From: Acidimicrobiaceae bacterium
GTDB taxonomy: Bacteria; Actinomycetota; Acidimicrobiia; Acidimicrobiales; Poriferisodalaceae
Direction: 5' to 3'
NCBI GenBank assembly: GCA_026713105.1
Contig: JAPOPC010000057.1
Location: forward strand, 1 to 51,936
DNA length: 51,936 nt
The notes below the pieces were generated by a model. That model worked only from the letters and a program-made list of their open reading frames with translations, was not told where the DNA came from and made no database searches. Every line of letters starts with the position of its first letter. Position 1 is the stretch's first letter. Positions 1 to 8,556 of this stretch are shown here, in pieces. A program made the position numbers and the translations under genes.

Positions 1-150
1 CCGCGCCCGCCGCAGACGCTGTCGAGATCGACGCCGAGTTCACGAGCAGCGTCGAGCACCGTGATGCCTGCGCTCACGATGCCCGTGCGCCCCGTCGGGG
101 TGAACACCACCGTGCACGCAGGCGGGCTGGCTGGGGGCTCGGCGGCGTCC
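1..150 (-). CDS. Corrinoid-activation protein (RACo/RamA-like), N-terminal 2Fe-2S domain, partial
   Basis: The minus-strand frame read from about 150 down to 1 gives an N-terminal plant-type 2Fe-2S ferredoxin domain: a TVVFTPTGRTG strand, then VLDAARELGVDLD and the start of the cluster loop, VCGGRG, just before the window edge. This is the pattern of RACo-type reductive activators, which use ATP to reduce inactive Co(II) corrinoid proteins; their C-terminal ASKHA domain would lie beyond position 1. No start codon is visible in this frame, because upstream lies an 81-base tract of only G and C. The frame overlaps the tail of the preceding methyltransferase frame, so a frameshift or misassembly at the junction is likely. 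The neighbouring corrinoid protein and methyltransferase fit the role. Identification rests on about 40 residues only. Confidence 0.55.
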
Positions 151-1108
151 TCCCCGGCGGGCGCGCCGCGGCCCCCCCGCGCGCGCGCGGCGCCCCCCCC
201 GCCCCCCGCGGGGGGCGCGCCCCCCCCGCCGCTCCGCCGGCGGCACCGTTCGCGCCCACGCTGGCGCGGTCGCGGTGTTCAGAGATCCACGCGGCGCAGT
301 TCTGGTCGTTGCCCGCCAGGACGTCGCCGGCCATGACGGCTGCCTTCACGTCGGCGTGGAGTGGGTTCATGATGGCCGAGGTCAAGCCTGCGCCGATCGC
401 CATCGCCAGAAAAGTGCCGGTGATCACGTTGCGGTTGGGCAGGCCAAAACTCACGTTCGAGGCGCCGCACGTGGTGTTCACGTCGAGCTCGTCACGCAGG
501 CGCCGCACAAGCTGGAACACCTGTCGCCCGGCGGTCGCCATGGCTCCGATCGGCATCACGAGGGGATCCACCACCACGTCGTGACGGGGGATCCCGTAGT
601 CAGCCGCCGTGTTGACGATGCGTCGTGCCACCTCGAAGCGCACGTCGGGGTCTTCGCTGATGCCCGTCTCATCGTTGGAGATCGCGACAACGGCTGCCCC
701 GGCACGGGCAACCAGCGGCAGAACGCGTTCCATGACTTCGAGCTCGCCGGTCACCGAGTTGATGAGCGGCTTGCCGACGTATGCGTCGACGCCGGCCTCC
801 AGCGCCTCGATCACCGAGGAGTCGATGCTGAGCGGGACGTCGGTGACCGACTGGACGAGCTTGATTGCGGTCGCGAGCATGGCCGGCTCGTCAGCGAGCG
901 GTACGCCGGCATTGACATCGAGCATGTGCGCACCGGCGGCGACCTGGGCGAGCGCATCGGCCTCCACCCGGCTGAAGTCGCCCGAACGCATCTCCTCTGC
1001 GAGCATCTTGCGGCCCGTCGGATTGATGCGCTCGCCGATCATGACGAAAGGACGGTCGAAGCCGATGACGGCCTCGCGCGTCGCGGAGCTGATGACGGTG
1101 TCAGTCAC
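74..1108 (-). CDS. Methyltetrahydrofolate:corrinoid methyltransferase-like protein (pterin-binding, AcsE/MtrH type)
   Basis: The protein moves methyl groups between tetrahydrofolate and a corrinoid protein, by analogy with the pterin-binding (dihydropteroate-synthase-fold) family. The N-terminus shows MIGERINPTGRK, the usual opening of this family, followed by LDVNAG, SIDSS, ISNDETG and DPLVMPIG strands of a TIM barrel and CGASNVSFGLPNR near the C-terminus. I chose GTG at 1108 because it overlaps the stop of the upstream DUF1638 gene as GTGA. Recognisable homology ends near 246. The rest of the frame, to the TGA at 74, runs through a pure G/C tract and then out of frame across the ferredoxin-like coding region, so the natural C-terminus is not known. 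It is the third gene of the corrinoid operon. Confidence 0.75.
   Translation of the reverse strand: MTDTVISSATREAVIGFDRPFVMIGERINPTGRKMLAEEMRSGDFSRVEADALAQVAAGAHMLDVNAGVPLADEPAMLATAIKLVQSVTDVPLSIDSSVIEALEAGVDAYVGKPLINSVTGELEVMERVLPLVARAGAAVVAISNDETGISEDPDVRFEVARRIVNTAADYGIPRHDVVVDPLVMPIGAMATAGRQVFQLVRRLRDELDVNTTCGASNVSFGLPNRNVITGTFLAMAIGAGLTSAIMNPLHADVKAAVMAGDVLAGNDQNCAAWISEHRDRASVGANGAAGGAAGGARPPRGAGGAPRARGGAAARPPGRTPPSPQPARLRARWCSPRRGARAS
152..232. other. 81-base tract of only G and C
   Basis: From 152 to 232 there is no A or T, with long C runs and GC alternation. This is unlike the rest of the window. It lies exactly where the methyltransferase should end and the corrinoid-activation protein should begin, and neither gene has a sensible terminus there. 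A consensus or assembly error, or a collapsed Ala/Gly/Pro-rich linker, explains it better than biology. Confidence 0.8.
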
Positions 1109-1968
1109 GACGCGGTCCGCTGCATCGCGCCGCCGCCGGCTGGCGCCGTCGACGGGCGCGCCGGCGGTTCGAGGCTCACCGAGGTGACTGCATCGGCCAG
1201 CTCGCCGTAGCCAGTGCGGACGACCTCCAGCGGCAGGCCCAGCCGTTCGGCCCCGGCTCGGGCACAGGCTTCCACCCGGGCGCGTTCGGTGTCGTCGCCG
1301 GTCTGGGTCAACAGCACGACACGCCGGTAGTTGCCGAAGTACATCTCGGCCAACTCGGGATGGTCGGCGATGCCGAGGCCGTTCCACACCAGGAGGTCGA
1401 AGTGACGGGCCAGGTAGTCGGTGAGGTAGAACGTGGCCGGCTCGTCGTCGCTGAGCCGGGCGAAGTCGGCCGCCCCGGCGAAGAACTCATAGCAGTGCGC
1501 GCCGGGTACGCGGGTCATGGCCGGACCGTTGCCTGCTGCGTGGGCCCGTTCGAATTCAGCGCACAGGACGTCGATTGCGCCGGCGCTGCCGCAATCGCCG
1601 TAGCCGAGCAGGATCCGCTCGTAGGTGCGACCTTGCTGGGACAGCCGGTCCAGCCGGGCGCGGACCTCGCCCGCGATGTACGCCGGCCGATTGTGGAGCT
1701 TGGCGGGAAGGCACTCGACGTCGATGCCGCGGCCTTCGCCGTCGCTGGCGCCCTTCACCAGTGCCTTCAGCTCATTGGCCAAGGCGCCGCAGCCCAGCAC
1801 CAGCACACCGCGCGACGGGCCAACCGCGCCAGGCCTCGCATCCGGGCGGCCCACGGGCCGCGTCGACGCTTGGGCACGGGCGGCCTCGGCAACCCGGCGG
1901 GCACGTGAGCGCCGGCGCCGGGGAGTGCCCGAGTCAACGCTCGATGCCGTATCCGAGGTGGATGTCAT
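1105..1968 (-). CDS. DUF1638 family protein
   Basis: A 287-residue protein with a basic, low-complexity N-terminus of about 45 residues. The DUF1638 core follows: VLVLGCGALANEL, LPAKLHNRPAYIAGEV, RILLGYGDCGSAG, HCYEFFAG and later VVLLTQTGDD. The biochemical function of the family is not known to me. The conserved Cys and His residues (GDCG, HCYEF) would suit metal or cofactor binding. ATG at 1968 lies 12 bases after the stop of the corrinoid protein gene, and its TGA overlaps the GTG of the methyltransferase gene, so the three are surely co-translated. Its place inside a corrinoid methyltransferase operon suggests a role in corrinoid loading, reactivation or methyl transfer. That role is inference. 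Confidence 0.75.
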   Translation of the reverse strand: MTSTSDTASSVDSGTPRRRRSRARRVAEAARAQASTRPVGRPDARPGAVGPSRGVLVLGCGALANELKALVKGASDGEGRGIDVECLPAKLHNRPAYIAGEVRARLDRLSQQGRTYERILLGYGDCGSAGAIDVLCAEFERAHAAGNGPAMTRVPGAHCYEFFAGAADFARLSDDEPATFYLTDYLARHFDLLVWNGLGIADHPELAEMYFGNYRRVVLLTQTGDDTERARVEACARAGAERLGLPLEVVRTGYGELADAVTSVSLEPPARPSTAPAGGGAMQRTAS

Positions 1969-1980
1969 CTCACGCTCATC

Positions 1981-2703
1981 TCACGCTGCGGCGGCACGTC
2001 GGGCCTTGATGAGGTCGGTTGCTGTCTCGGCCGCGACCGCAGCATCGCGGCAGTACGCGTCGGCACCGACGGCCTCGCCGAATTCCTGGTTTAGCGGTGC
2101 CCCACCGACGATGACCAGATAGTCCTCTCGCAGGCCCTGCTCGATGAGCGTGTCCACGACAACCTTCATGTAGGGCATGGTGGTGGTCAGCAACGCCGAC
2201 ATGCCCAAGATGTCGGGCCGATGCTCGGCCAGCGCACCGAGGAACTCGTCGACGTCGGTGTTGATCCCCAGATCCACGACCTCGAAGCCGGCCCCTTCGA
2301 GCATCATCCCCACCAGGTTCTTGCCGATGTCGTGGATGTCGCCTTTCACGGTGCCGATCACGATCTTGCCGATCGGTTCGGCCCCGGTTTCCGCCAGCAG
2401 GGGACGCAGAATCGCCATGCCGGCTTTCATGGCGTTGGCCGCCAGCAGCACTTCGGGAACGAACAGGATCCCGTCGCGAAAATCGATGCCGACAATGCGC
2501 ATGGCTTCGACCAACGCCTCATTGAGGACCTTGTCGGCCCCCCAACCGCGTCCGAGCAACAGCTCAGTGCCTTCCACGATCTCGGGTCCGAGCCCGTCGT
2601 AGAGATCGTCGTGCATCTGGGCGATGAGGTCGTCATCGTCGAGGGCTGAGAGGTCGATCTCCTCTTCAGCATCGGCGCTGTCGACGGTTGCCGCATCGGC
2701 CAT
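1981..2703 (-). CDS. Corrinoid (cobalamin-binding) protein, MtbC/MttC type
   Basis: A 240-residue methyl carrier. Residues 25-110 form the helical cap (B12-binding-2 type domain). Residues 112-235 form the Rossmann-like B12 domain with the base-off cobalamin motif GDIHDIG at 121-127, His124 being the expected lower cobalt ligand. It would accept a methyl group from a substrate-specific methyltransferase (not in this window) and hand it to the pterin methyltransferase downstream. I chose the ATG at 2703 because GAGGGGG lies six bases before it; upstream in-frame ATGs lack such a site. The N-terminal 20 residues are acidic. It is the first gene of the operon, preceded by about 260 bases containing two inverted repeats. 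Confidence 0.88.
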   Translation of the reverse strand: MADAATVDSADAEEEIDLSALDDDDLIAQMHDDLYDGLGPEIVEGTELLLGRGWGADKVLNEALVEAMRIVGIDFRDGILFVPEVLLAANAMKAGMAILRPLLAETGAEPIGKIVIGTVKGDIHDIGKNLVGMMLEGAGFEVVDLGINTDVDEFLGALAEHRPDILGMSALLTTTMPYMKVVVDTLIEQGLREDYLVIVGGAPLNQEFGEAVGADAYCRDAAVAAETATDLIKARRAAAA

Positions 2704-2800
2704 GGGTTGCCCCCTCGCCATTGTCATGACGCTTGCCGGGCACCCCCGTCCCGGTCGGCTGTCCAAGATTCAGCGTGGCGTCCTGCGGCTGGGCCGTTCC

Positions 2801-2820
2801 ACTCAGTTGCTTTACTGAGT
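2801..2820. promoter_or_regulatory. Perfect inverted repeat upstream of the corrinoid operon
   Basis: ACTCAGT at 2801-2807 and ACTGAGT at 2814-2820 are exact inverted 7-base arms around TGCTTT. It sits about 100 bases before the corrinoid-protein start codon. It could be an operator or the base of a leader hairpin; no regulator gene is adjacent, so assignment is open. Confidence 0.45.
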
Positions 2821-2837
2821 CAAATTGCCTAGTTGCT

Positions 2838-2854
2838 GTTCCGCATAGTGGAAC
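2838..2854. promoter_or_regulatory. Possible operator, GTTCC-N7-GGAAC
   Basis: A perfect 5-base palindrome with a 7-base AT-containing spacer (GCATAGT), 17 bases in total. The spacing and the TTCC/GGAA arms resemble operators of IclR-family regulators as I remember them; that family assignment is inference. It lies 18 bases from the neighbouring inverted repeat, in the only regulatory region available to the corrinoid operon. Confidence 0.45.
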
Positions 2855-2969
2855 TGTGCCGCAGAACGGTACAGCAGTACGGTACCACGAACCATGCCAG
2901 AACGTGGACATGCGAAGGCATGAATTCGGCATCGATTCGAGGCCACATGATGATGTTCACCGGCGGATT

Positions 2970-4712
2970 TCAGCGGCGATTGGCGCCGACCTCTGCGGCC
3001 GTCACGGCCACCGCCTCGTCCACTGAGACCAGGCGTGTCTCGCGGGTCGAGCGCTGCATGAGTTCCACGTTGCCTTGCGCCAGGCTGCGAGCACCGACCG
3101 TGACCCGGTAAGGGACGCCCACGAGTTCCGCGTCGGCAAGCTTCACCCCCGGCCGCAGCGGCCGATCGTCGTAGAGGCAGTCGACGCCGAGAGCTGCCAG
3201 CCCGCTCCGGAGTTCCTCGCCGGCCGCCGACTGCGCCTCATCTGAAGCATCCAGAACGGTGATCACCACCTCGAACGGAGCGATAGCGACAGGCCAGCAC
3301 AAGCCCCGCTCGTCGTGATGGGTCTCGGCCACGGCTGCCATGGCTCGTCCGATGCCGATGCCGTAGCTTCCCATGATCGGGATCTGAGCGACACCGTTGT
3401 CATCGAGCACGGACACCCCCATCGCTTCGCAGTATGTGCGGCCCAGCTTGAAGATGTGGCCCGCTTCGATGCACCGCACGATCTCCAGCGGGTTGCCGCA
3501 ATCGACGCAGGCTTCGCCCGCAGCGACCTCGCGCAGGTCGGCCCAGCGAGGGTCGATGATGTCGCGCTCCACATCCACACCGCGCACATGCCAGTCGTCG
3601 GCATTGGCGCCGGTTGTCATGGATCTGCGGCCTCGCAAGGCCTCATCCGCGTAGATCGGCAGGTGGTCGATGCCGACCGCGCCGAGACTGCCGGGGTTGG
3701 CGCCGAGCTCTGCGAGTGTCTCGGCGGCAGTGGCGGGTCGCACGTCGATCGCGCCGCTGCAGTCGGCCAGCTTCTGCAGATTGAGTTGGTGATCGCCCCG
3801 CAGGACCACGAGCGTGAGTTGATCGTCGAGGACCATCACCATCGTCTTGATCTGCCGGTCGGCCGGCGCACCTCCCTCGAAGGAGACCAGCGCCTCGATG
3901 GTGCGGATACCCGGCGTCGCGAAACGCTCAGGCGCGTCGCCAGCGGGCGGGTCGTCGAGGGACGGCACTGCTGCGCGGGCGCGCTCGATGTTCGCTCGGT
4001 ACCCGCAGCGGCTGCATCGAGCCACATCGTCCTCGCCAACAGGCGACGCCACCATGAACTCGACGCTGGCATCGCCGCCCATGGCGCCCGAGGAGGCCTG
4101 CACGGCCATGACCTCGAGGTCGAGTCGTTCGAAGACCTTGTGGTAGGCCTCACGGTGCGCCTCGAATGAATCTTCGAGACCGGCTTCGTCCATGTCGAAG
4201 CTGTACGAGTCCTTCATCATGAACTCGCGTACGCGCAGCAGGCCGCTGCGCGGGCGCGGCTCGTCACGGAACTTCGTCTGGATCTGGTACCAGGTCTGCG
4301 GCAGTTCTCGATACGAGCTCATCTCCGCCGCAAGCGTCGCAAAGACCTCCTCGTGCGTCATGCCCAGCACGACGTCGGTGTCGTTGCGATCGCGCAGGCG
4401 AAACATCTCCGATCCCATGACACCCCAGCGCCCGCTGCGGCGCCACAGGTCGCCGGGGTGCATGGCAGGCAGCAGGAATTCTTGCGCACCGATGGCGTCC
4501 ATCTCTGCGCGCACGATGTCGGCCACCTTGTTGTGCACCCGCAGACCGAGCGGCAACAAGCTGTAGTGCCCCGAGTGCAGCTGGCGGATGAATCCGGCAC
4601 GCACGAGCAGTTGGTGGCTCGCTGCGGTGGCGTCCGCAGGTGCGTCGCGCAACGTCGGGATGAACGAATCAGACCATCGCATTCGACGCAGGGTAAGCGG
4701 GCAGCCGTTCAC
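2970..4712 (-). CDS. proS: Prolyl-tRNA synthetase (bacterial type)
   Basis: Class II aminoacyl-tRNA synthetase that charges tRNA(Pro) in the cytoplasm. The N-terminal catalytic core carries motif 2 (FRDEPRPRSGLLRVREF, from about residue 148) and motif 3 near GSYGIGIGRAM. Between them lies the YbaK-like editing insertion (about residues 240-385) typical of the bacterial form. The C-terminal anticodon-binding domain ends the protein at about 580 residues, the usual length. I prefer GTG at 4712, because GGAGGT lies eight bases upstream. The ATG at 4682 (MRWSDSFIP) matches the common family N-terminus but has no ribosome site. It is divergent from the SNF2 gene, with about 270 bases between them. 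Confidence 0.95.
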   Translation of the reverse strand: MNGCPLTLRRMRWSDSFIPTLRDAPADATAASHQLLVRAGFIRQLHSGHYSLLPLGLRVHNKVADIVRAEMDAIGAQEFLLPAMHPGDLWRRSGRWGVMGSEMFRLRDRNDTDVVLGMTHEEVFATLAAEMSSYRELPQTWYQIQTKFRDEPRPRSGLLRVREFMMKDSYSFDMDEAGLEDSFEAHREAYHKVFERLDLEVMAVQASSGAMGGDASVEFMVASPVGEDDVARCSRCGYRANIERARAAVPSLDDPPAGDAPERFATPGIRTIEALVSFEGGAPADRQIKTMVMVLDDQLTLVVLRGDHQLNLQKLADCSGAIDVRPATAAETLAELGANPGSLGAVGIDHLPIYADEALRGRRSMTTGANADDWHVRGVDVERDIIDPRWADLREVAAGEACVDCGNPLEIVRCIEAGHIFKLGRTYCEAMGVSVLDDNGVAQIPIMGSYGIGIGRAMAAVAETHHDERGLCWPVAIAPFEVVITVLDASDEAQSAAGEELRSGLAALGVDCLYDDRPLRPGVKLADAELVGVPYRVTVGARSLAQGNVELMQRSTRETRLVSVDEAVAVTAAEVGANRR

Positions 4713-4980
4713 ATGGTGCGACCTCCCCCCGAGGCCGCTCCGGTGCGGTGCCGGCACATGCGTTGCGATGTGCTGCGGCTCCAGTACCCTCAGCCGGCGT
4801 AACCGATGACTGCACACCGGCGACCGTGTCGCGGACGTGCAGGCTCGGCGGCGGACCGGGGTCACAGCGCCGAACTTGGTGACTGTGTCCGCAGCAGGTC
4901 CTGCATCGACGGTTCGGGTCATGCCCCTCGCGCAGCCCGAACGGGCGCCGCAGTGCACCTGCCGGCCCCCTCATGACTTG
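4713..4980. other. Divergent intergenic region proS / SNF2
   Basis: This 268-base stretch must carry the promoters of both flanking genes. It holds the purine-rich ribosome site for proS at 4721-4730. I see no convincing -35/-10 pair, riboswitch or T-box. Confidence 0.4.
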
Positions 4981-7900
4981 ATGAGCGACGACGACTCACT
5001 TTCTCCGGTTCCGCACCACGGCGCGCCAGCGCTTGAGGACTTCGCGCCTGCACCCGGTGTCGCCTCCAACGGTGACGTCAACGGATCTGCAGAGCAGTCC
5101 AACGGCGACGCGCGATCTGCGCTTGCGTCGATGCGCTGGTCCCAGATCGCCCGTCTCGTCTGGGCGGAGGCGCAAGGCACAGCGGCCCAGGCCGAGATCG
5201 CCACCCTCTCCTCGGATTCGCTGCGATGGGAACGAGTCCTGCTGGACTTGCTCGACCAGACCGAGGCCTCCGTGTCGGAAGCTCGCCGGCTGCCGCGGCC
5301 GGTCCGGCGACAGGTGGTGCGAGATTTTGAGACCGATTTCTCCGAACTCGCCGCGGCCTATGAACGCCTGACCGGTCTCGACGCAAGCGAGTCGCCGGAG
5401 GATCCAGCATCGGGTCCCGCAACCGCCGATGCTTCCGCCGCAGGGCCGGTTCGGGAACCCGCTGCACTGCAGCTGTCATGGCAGCCAGGACGGATCATCG
5501 CCTGGGCCGCAGGGGCCGGTACCGAACCCGACCCCACTGATCGAGTCATGGACCGCCTCGTGGCCACCGGCGCACCCGACAGCGTCTGGCGCCCTCACCC
5601 GAACATCAAGCTGCCCGGCGGCATCAGCGCGGAAGCGCTCGTGGCTGACGTCGGCGACGTCTTGGGATGGCTGGTCGGCCTCGATGGGCCCGTCGCAGGC
5701 CGCTCGGGCGAAACGGGCGATGCGGCCGATGCAGCCCCGACGTATGCGGAGGTCGCTGCCGGCAACGGTGTGCGGACCGACGACGAGTCGCTGCACGGCA
5801 ACGAGCAGCTCGACAGCGCCACGCAAGGCGCAAACGACGAGCGCCTGCTCGGCGTCAGCGCGCTGTGGCTTCGAACTGCAGCGCGCACGGCGGTGGAGCT
5901 CGTAGCAGGGGGCCGCACCGTGCCGCGCCTGCACCGTGTTCGCAAGCGTCGCAATCGCAAGCGGCCTGACACGGCGGAATTCTCGGTCCAGTGGCAGCCG
6001 GCCTCACCTCCCGCCGACCGGCTGGCTGGCCTCATTGAGTGCCTGCCCGGTGCGGTCGCCGCGCCCGAACCCAAAGCAGAATCTCGCACGACGGTGCAGT
6101 CGGCCCTGTCGGGAATGGTCGACGCCATCGTGACCAGCGCCGCGAAGCGGCTCGACGTGCCTGCCGCCTCGCCCGAGCCCCGGAGCCGGGCGGAAATGGC
6201 AGAGGCCTTCCTCGCGTACCTCGACGGCACCCGTTTCGTCGGGTCGGCGACCCAGGGCTCGGATCTGGCCCGTCGCATCGAGCTGTGGGCGCGGCCGGTG
6301 ACTACCGCCGCCCGCCAGTCGCTGGTGGTGCGGCTCGACGAGCCCGACGACGCCGGGGCTTGGCACATGGAGGTGCTCGCCCTCAACCCCGAAGGCGTGA
6401 CCGAGCCCGTCGAGGTGGCGATGGTGAGCGGCGTCAGCTCGCACCGCACCGAGGTGCGTGATCAGCTCACTCGCCTCGAGCGGCTGCTGCCGGTGCTGAT
6501 GCGCCCCGGCGGCAAGCGGCGCGGCGAGGTGGTGCTGAGCCAGGACGAGGCATGGGAGCTGATGTCGGTCATCGGGCCGGCGCTGCAATCGGCGGGCTTC
6601 AAGGTTGAGGTGCCGAACCTCTCCCGGGATCGCCCGGCCCCCTCACTGCGGCTCACCGCGACCGAGGATGCCGACAGTGCACTTGGCGCGCAGCAGCTCA
6701 CCGCGGTGAGCTGGACAGCGGTCTTCGGCGATGTGGAGCTCACTGCGGAGGAGATCCAGGAGCTGGCCTCACAAGCGCGGCCGCTCGTGCGCGACCGGGG
6801 CCAGTGGATCGCACTGGATCACGCAGACCTCGCCGAAGCGGCCGCAGCGCTTGCCGAGCGTGCAGAGGTCACCAAGCTCACTGGTTCGCAGATGCTGCGC
6901 CAGGTGCTGGGGCTCGAGGGCCCATCGGTACGCGGCGGCATCACCATCTCGGGCAGTGGTTGGGCAGCCGACCTGCTGCGCTCTGCGTCGGACATCTCCT
7001 CTGCGCCGCGTTCGGCGCCAGCTGGCTTCGTCGGCGAGCTGCGCAACTACCAGGCCGAAGCCGTGGCATGGCTGGAGTTCCTCGACGGAGCCGGGCTCGG
7101 CGGCTGCCTCGCCTTGGACATGGGCCTGGGGAAGACCCCCACGGTGCTCGCTCGCATCGCCGCAGATCGGCGGCAAGCCCCCGCCCTGGTGATCGCGCCG
7201 CCGGCCGTGGTGGGCAACTGGGCGTCCGAGACGGCGCGCTTCACACCTGGGCTGTCGGCCATCATCCATCACGGTCCTTCCCGGCGCGAACCCACAGAGC
7301 TCGTGCGAGCACTGCGCGAGGGCGCTGATGCAGACGCCGACGGGCAGATCGACGTGGTGATCACCACCTACGGCACTGCCGTGCGCGACATCGAAGCGCT
7401 GTCCGAGGTGACCTGGGACCGGATCGTGGTCGACGAGGCGCAGGTCATCAAGAACCACACCAGTGAGACCGCCAAGCAGCTTCGCCGGCTGTCTGCCCGG
7501 ATCCGGGTCGCCCTGACCGGCACCCCGATCGAGAACGGGCTCGGCGACCTGTGGGCGATCATGGACTTCTGCAATCCCGACCTGGTGGGCGCGCGCGCAC
7601 CGTTTATCGCGCAGCTGCAGCGTCCCGGCGATGCACGCGGCGCCGCCGAATCGGCCCTGCATGCGCTCAACGGCGTGCTGGTGTTCCGCCGCACCAAGGC
7701 TGAGCCGCAGATTGCCGCCGAGCTGCCCGACCGCATCGACGAGATCGCGCACTGCGCCATGACGCCCGAGCAGATCGGCCTGTACCAGGCCGTGCTCGAC
7801 CAGCTCATCGTGGACACCGCACAGAGCGAGCAAGCGGGTGAGAAGCGCAAGGGCGCTGTCCTCGCAGCGATCACTGCCCTCAAGCAGATCTGCAATCACC

Positions 7901-8556
7901 CGCTCAACTACCGCCCCGACGACATCGACGACGAGATCGAGGGGCGAAGCGGCAAGCTCGAGCGGCTGCACGAGATCCTCGAGGCGGTGTTCGCGGCGGG
8001 GGAGCGGGCGCTGGTGTTCACGCACTTTGCCACCTGGGGCGAGCGCCTGGCCACCCATCTCACCCGAGAGACCGGGTACCAGATCGACTGCTATCACGGC
8101 GGACTGGGCCGTTCTGCGCGTGATCGGATGGTGCACCGTTTCCAGACCGGGGATGGGCCTGGGGCGATGGTGCTGTCGCTCAAGGCGGGAGGCACGGGTC
8201 TGAACCTGACTGCCGCGAGCCATGTAGTGCTCTACGACCGTTGGTGGAACCCTGCAGTCGAAGACCAGGCCCGTGACCGGGCTTGGCGCATCGGCCAGAC
8301 ACGCACGGTCATCTGCCACCGCCTCGTCTGTCCCGGCACCGTCGACGAACGGGTGGAAGAAGTCGTCGCAGGCAAGCGGCGCATCGCGGACATGGTGCTG
8401 CCGAAGTCGAGCTCCATCGGCGACCTCAACGCCGAGGAACTGCGGCACGCCTTGGGCATCGATTCCGATGCACTCCTCGCCGACGACTCCGAAGGAATCG
8501 ACTCCGGCGCACCGGAGCCGGCGAGCCTGGCACTCGTCGGAGGGGGCGGATCATGA
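4981..8556 (+). CDS. SNF2-family DEAD-like helicase/translocase (HepA-like)
   Basis: An 1191-residue double-stranded DNA translocase. The first half is acidic and poorly conserved, with an SNF2-associated domain around residues 500-690. The ATPase follows: Walker A DMGLGKT near 713-719, DEAQ (motif II) near 817, TGTPIENGLGDLW (motif III region). The second RecA lobe carries VFTHFATW, GGTGLNLTAASHV and the arginine-finger stretch QARDRAWRIGQT near 1095-1106. I chose ATG at 4981 although no strong ribosome site precedes it; GTG at 4837 or ATG at 4921 would extend it by a region without features. The stop overlaps the ATG of the next small gene. Actinobacterial SNF2 proteins of this type are linked to transcription recycling or DNA repair; the exact role here is unknown. 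Confidence 0.88.
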   Translation: MSDDDSLSPVPHHGAPALEDFAPAPGVASNGDVNGSAEQSNGDARSALASMRWSQIARLVWAEAQGTAAQAEIATLSSDSLRWERVLLDLLDQTEASVSEARRLPRPVRRQVVRDFETDFSELAAAYERLTGLDASESPEDPASGPATADASAAGPVREPAALQLSWQPGRIIAWAAGAGTEPDPTDRVMDRLVATGAPDSVWRPHPNIKLPGGISAEALVADVGDVLGWLVGLDGPVAGRSGETGDAADAAPTYAEVAAGNGVRTDDESLHGNEQLDSATQGANDERLLGVSALWLRTAARTAVELVAGGRTVPRLHRVRKRRNRKRPDTAEFSVQWQPASPPADRLAGLIECLPGAVAAPEPKAESRTTVQSALSGMVDAIVTSAAKRLDVPAASPEPRSRAEMAEAFLAYLDGTRFVGSATQGSDLARRIELWARPVTTAARQSLVVRLDEPDDAGAWHMEVLALNPEGVTEPVEVAMVSGVSSHRTEVRDQLTRLERLLPVLMRPGGKRRGEVVLSQDEAWELMSVIGPALQSAGFKVEVPNLSRDRPAPSLRLTATEDADSALGAQQLTAVSWTAVFGDVELTAEEIQELASQARPLVRDRGQWIALDHADLAEAAAALAERAEVTKLTGSQMLRQVLGLEGPSVRGGITISGSGWAADLLRSASDISSAPRSAPAGFVGELRNYQAEAVAWLEFLDGAGLGGCLALDMGLGKTPTVLARIAADRRQAPALVIAPPAVVGNWASETARFTPGLSAIIHHGPSRREPTELVRALREGADADADGQIDVVITTYGTAVRDIEALSEVTWDRIVVDEAQVIKNHTSETAKQLRRLSARIRVALTGTPIENGLGDLWAIMDFCNPDLVGARAPFIAQLQRPGDARGAAESALHALNGVLVFRRTKAEPQIAAELPDRIDEIAHCAMTPEQIGLYQAVLDQLIVDTAQSEQAGEKRKGAVLAAITALKQICNHPLNYRPDDIDDEIEGRSGKLERLHEILEAVFAAGERALVFTHFATWGERLATHLTRETGYQIDCYHGGLGRSARDRMVHRFQTGDGPGAMVLSLKAGGTGLNLTAASHVVLYDRWWNPAVEDQARDRAWRIGQTRTVICHRLVCPGTVDERVEEVVAGKRRIADMVLPKSSSIGDLNAEELRHALGIDSDALLADDSEGIDSGAPEPASLALVGGGGS

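Noticed and set aside
275..1210. A 311-codon plus-strand open frame
   Set aside because: It is antisense to the pterin methyltransferase and shows no domain.
6769..8448. A 559-codon minus-strand open frame
   Set aside because: It is antisense to the SNF2 ATPase domain, whose helicase motifs are unmistakable.
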